Below are positions 62,221 through 64,000 of a stretch of 64,000 bases of DNA, piece by piece. The notes below the pieces were generated by a model. That model saw only the letters and a list, made by a program, of their open reading frames with translations. It did not search any database and had not been told where the DNA came from. Positions within the stretch are counted from its first letter, which is position 1, and the number at the start of each line of letters is the position of its first letter. Both the position numbers and the translations under genes were made by a program. The stretch comes from Selenomonas sp. ND2010 (lineage in GTDB: Bacteria; Bacillota; Negativicutes; Selenomonadales; Selenomonadaceae): contig NZ_JNKI01000002.1 in the NCBI RefSeq assembly GCF_000702005.1, forward strand, positions 186,001 to 250,000, read 5' to 3'.

Positions 62221-63114
62221 CTACACTCGGGGTAATAAAAACATATTCCCTAAAATCAAATCGTAATCATTATCACTAAACATCTCATATCCAGATCCAG
62301 AATAAAAAGTTATCTCACCAAAGTACGCTTTTTTATTTGTATAATATAAATCTACTCTAGCATGAGGAAAGTCCTCAGCTATTTTTTCAGCAATAGGCTG
62401 CAATATTTCAAACGCTTCTTTAGGATATTTAAAATCATCAGGATTCGGATATGTACAAGCAACATCGAGTCTATTTCCATCTCTATCATAAAGGACTCTT
62501 TTATGCTCAAAAAATCTGTCATAATCAACCCATTTCATTACTACTTTTCCATCAAAACAAAAAAATTTATAATCATCTAATCCTCGACCAGCTTGTCCGC
62601 TAGATTCTAATAATGGCTCACAAATTATACTACCTTTAACATTATCATATGCCCATTCGCGTCCCGCACTTTTGTTCAAGTGTTTCAACCAGTGTTCTAA
62701 TTTTTTCCTTATTTTCTCTACATCCACACCAGCCTTTCTATCAAAGAAAAAATTTGTACCACTTCCATTAGTAGTTTTCAAAACGCATTTATCTGGCAGT
62801 TTATCAAAGTCAATTTCTCTGGCACTATTCCAATGTCCTATCGTTGGAATTATATATTTGTCAGTCTTTAATTTTTTTATTATATATTTTTTTACAGCAA
62901 ACTTATCTACACAGTCTGTCATAATATCTTTTCGATAATACAATTTATACCACTGAATTTTTTCTGTATATGTTTTAGGATTATTAAGATTAAGAATTAT
63001 TCCTGTGTGTAAAAAATATTGCAATTTTACCATGATACTATCAGGTATCCATTCCAAATAATGAAGAATTTTCATTCTCGTATTTTTACTTTTAATTATA
63101 TTTTTATAATTCAT
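62221..63114 (-). CDS. TupA-like ATP-grasp protein (second copy)
   Basis: A 297-aa TupA-like protein. It has NNPKTYTEKIQWYKLYYRKD, FAVKKYIIKKLKTDKYIIPT, FDKLPDKCVLKTTNGSGTNF, DDYKFFCFDGKVVMKWVDYD and RVDLYYTNKKAYFGEITFYS. It aligns motif by motif with the gene at 51856-52782 but is divergent, so it may act on a different acceptor or amino acid. It follows the GT4 gene by 1 bp. Confidence 0.8.
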   Translation of the reverse strand: MNYKNIIKSKNTRMKILHYLEWIPDSIMVKLQYFLHTGIILNLNNPKTYTEKIQWYKLYYRKDIMTDCVDKFAVKKYIIKKLKTDKYIIPTIGHWNSAREIDFDKLPDKCVLKTTNGSGTNFFFDRKAGVDVEKIRKKLEHWLKHLNKSAGREWAYDNVKGSIICEPLLESSGQAGRGLDDYKFFCFDGKVVMKWVDYDRFFEHKRVLYDRDGNRLDVACTYPNPDDFKYPKEAFEILQPIAEKIAEDFPHARVDLYYTNKKAYFGEITFYSGSGYEMFSDNDYDLILGNMFLLPRV

Positions 63115-63115
63115 C

Positions 63116-64000
63116 TTAGTATTCAGCCAACCTATTAATTTCTTTCATATAAGCATCAACTACTATGCTTCGATCAAATTGACTTTCCATTTTCTTCCGC
63201 CCGTTTAATCCCATCGTTACTTTGTCCGAATATGGTAATTCGATAAATTTCTTTATTACTTTAACCAGCGCAGTAACATTGCGAGGCTCGAAGATATAGC
63301 CGGTTTTGCCATCGTCTACAGTTTCCTTACATCCTAACCAGTTGGTAGTCAGCACCGGTCTACCCGTGGCTGCTGCTTCCAGGCAGACATTTGACATTCC
63401 CTCCATGTAAAAGGACGGATGAATAAGCGCATGCGATTCTTTCATAAAGCTATGTACATCCGGCTGCGCACCGTGGTAAATGATATCGCCCTGCTCGGCC
63501 CATTTCGCTACCTTTTCTTCATAACCAAATTCACAATTGCCAATCACATGAAACTCCGCCTGCGGATATTGTTTGCGAATAATCCGAGCCGCATCTACAT
63601 ATTCATGGATGCCTTTATCCTTCATGATTCGGGCTACAAAGAGGAATTTAGGAGGCTCATTCTCTGCCGGATATGGTTCCAATGTATTAGCTGCAAGATT
63701 CACCCCCGAGCCTGGAATTATCTCCGAACAAGGGAAGCCAATTCCTAAACGAATAAAGGTACTTCGATTCGTTTTGTTTTGAAAGAACACACAAGTAGCA
63801 TGCTTCATTACTCGGCGATACAGAACTACTATAGTTTTCTGCAACATATTTTTATTATCAAAAACCACACCCAAGCCTGTGATATTAACCAAATATGGTA
63901 TACGCAATAATCTTGCCGCCATCCCACCATAAATATTGGGCTTAATGGTATAGGTAAGCACACAGATAGGACGTTTTGCCTTCATCACACGAAAATATTT
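63116..64000 (-). CDS. GT4 glycosyltransferase, 5' end outside window
   Basis: The open frame runs to the window edge (continuing upstream of MKAKRPICVLTYTIKPNIYG), so the N-terminal about 80-90 residues are missing. The C-terminal part has FLFVARIMKDKGIHEYVDAA, HVIGNCEFGYEEKV, and the nucleotide-sugar site EGMSNVCLEAAATGRPVLTT, i.e. the E-x7-E motif of GT4. Similar enzymes transfer N-acetyl-hexosamine or galactose early in repeat-unit assembly. Better base composition (less AT-rich) than the next six genes. Confidence 0.85.
   Translation of the reverse strand, partial: KYFRVMKAKRPICVLTYTIKPNIYGGMAARLLRIPYLVNITGLGVVFDNKNMLQKTIVVLYRRVMKHATCVFFQNKTNRSTFIRLGIGFPCSEIIPGSGVNLAANTLEPYPAENEPPKFLFVARIMKDKGIHEYVDAARIIRKQYPQAEFHVIGNCEFGYEEKVAKWAEQGDIIYHGAQPDVHSFMKESHALIHPSFYMEGMSNVCLEAAATGRPVLTTNWLGCKETVDDGKTGYIFEPRNVTALVKVIKKFIELPYSDKVTMGLNGRKKMESQFDRSIVVDAYMKEINRLAEY

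Noticed and set aside
1-64000. tRNA, rRNA and insertion sequences
   Set aside because: No tRNA-like T-loop/acceptor pattern, rRNA segment or complete transposase with inverted repeats was found by eye. A tRNA scan and an IS search would be decisive.

Overview
The window looks like the chromosome of an anaerobic, diderm member of the Firmicutes class Negativicutes, most like Selenomonas and relatives. Evidence: strong Firmicutes-type ribosome binding sites, TTG and GTG starts, a PyrD/PyrK-type dihydroorotate dehydrogenase, and at the same time a TonB/ExbB/ExbD system with an outer-membrane receptor, which requires an outer membrane. The genus is inferred from protein flavour only.

Layout. (1) 1-11,030 is a decayed prophage or integrated element: a partial unknown gene, two divergent candidate small RNAs (520-800), a truncated DUF2800 gene, small phage genes including a LysM protein beside a G10 tract, a BRO-type antirepressor, a Cro-like/CI-like divergent pair with repeated operators, a few lysogenic cargo genes, an Abi_2/AbiF-type HEPN protein preceded by its own terminated non-coding RNA (8,461-8,540), and a broken serine recombinase that ends 3 bp from the pyrE stop codon. 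(2) 11,032-20,850 is a complete pyrimidine operon on the minus strand, transcribed pyrB-pyrC-carA-carB-pyrK-pyrD-pyrF-pyrE, behind a promoter and an attenuator-like leader. (3) 20,978-30,400 holds housekeeping genes: a beta-CASP nuclease, small membrane proteins, murB, trmL, ilvD, a cobalamin adenosyltransferase and an SGNH hydrolase. (4) 30,480-34,945 holds an 86-aa protein with its own promoter and a perfect 18-bp hairpin at the predicted mRNA 5' end, then a signalling group (MBL hydrolase, CheB with a degenerate receiver, soluble hybrid kinase). (5) 35,174-39,245 is a Fur-box-controlled TonB receptor-exbB-exbD-tonB operon. (6) 39,301-44,670 holds an ATPase, an MFS transporter, udk, csrA, small proteins and a second SGNH hydrolase. 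(7) 44,820-47,683 is a mobile/defence patch: tyrosine recombinase, an Rpn-type PD-(D/E)XK nuclease with a likely internal gene, a duplicated orphan copy of its C-terminus, and a ribbon-helix-helix regulator. (8) 47,833-64,000 is an AT-rich surface polysaccharide cluster, all on the minus strand.

How parts work together. UDP-glucose dehydrogenase and the UDP-glucuronate 4-epimerase should supply UDP-GlcA and UDP-GalA to several glycosyltransferases. An EpsG-like polymerase and a Wzx-like flippase assemble and export the polymer. An MBOAT/SGNH pair (the MBOAT is frameshifted here) and an acyltransferase-3 protein would acylate it. Two TupA-like ATP-grasp enzymes and a DUF362 protein suggest an amino-acid or amide modification of uronic acids.

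The two most interesting systems are both probable anti-phage toxin-antitoxin units: the AbiF-like HEPN protein with its leader RNA, and the Rpn nuclease with a gene inside a gene plus a free-standing copy of the inhibitor part carrying one fewer four-residue repeat.
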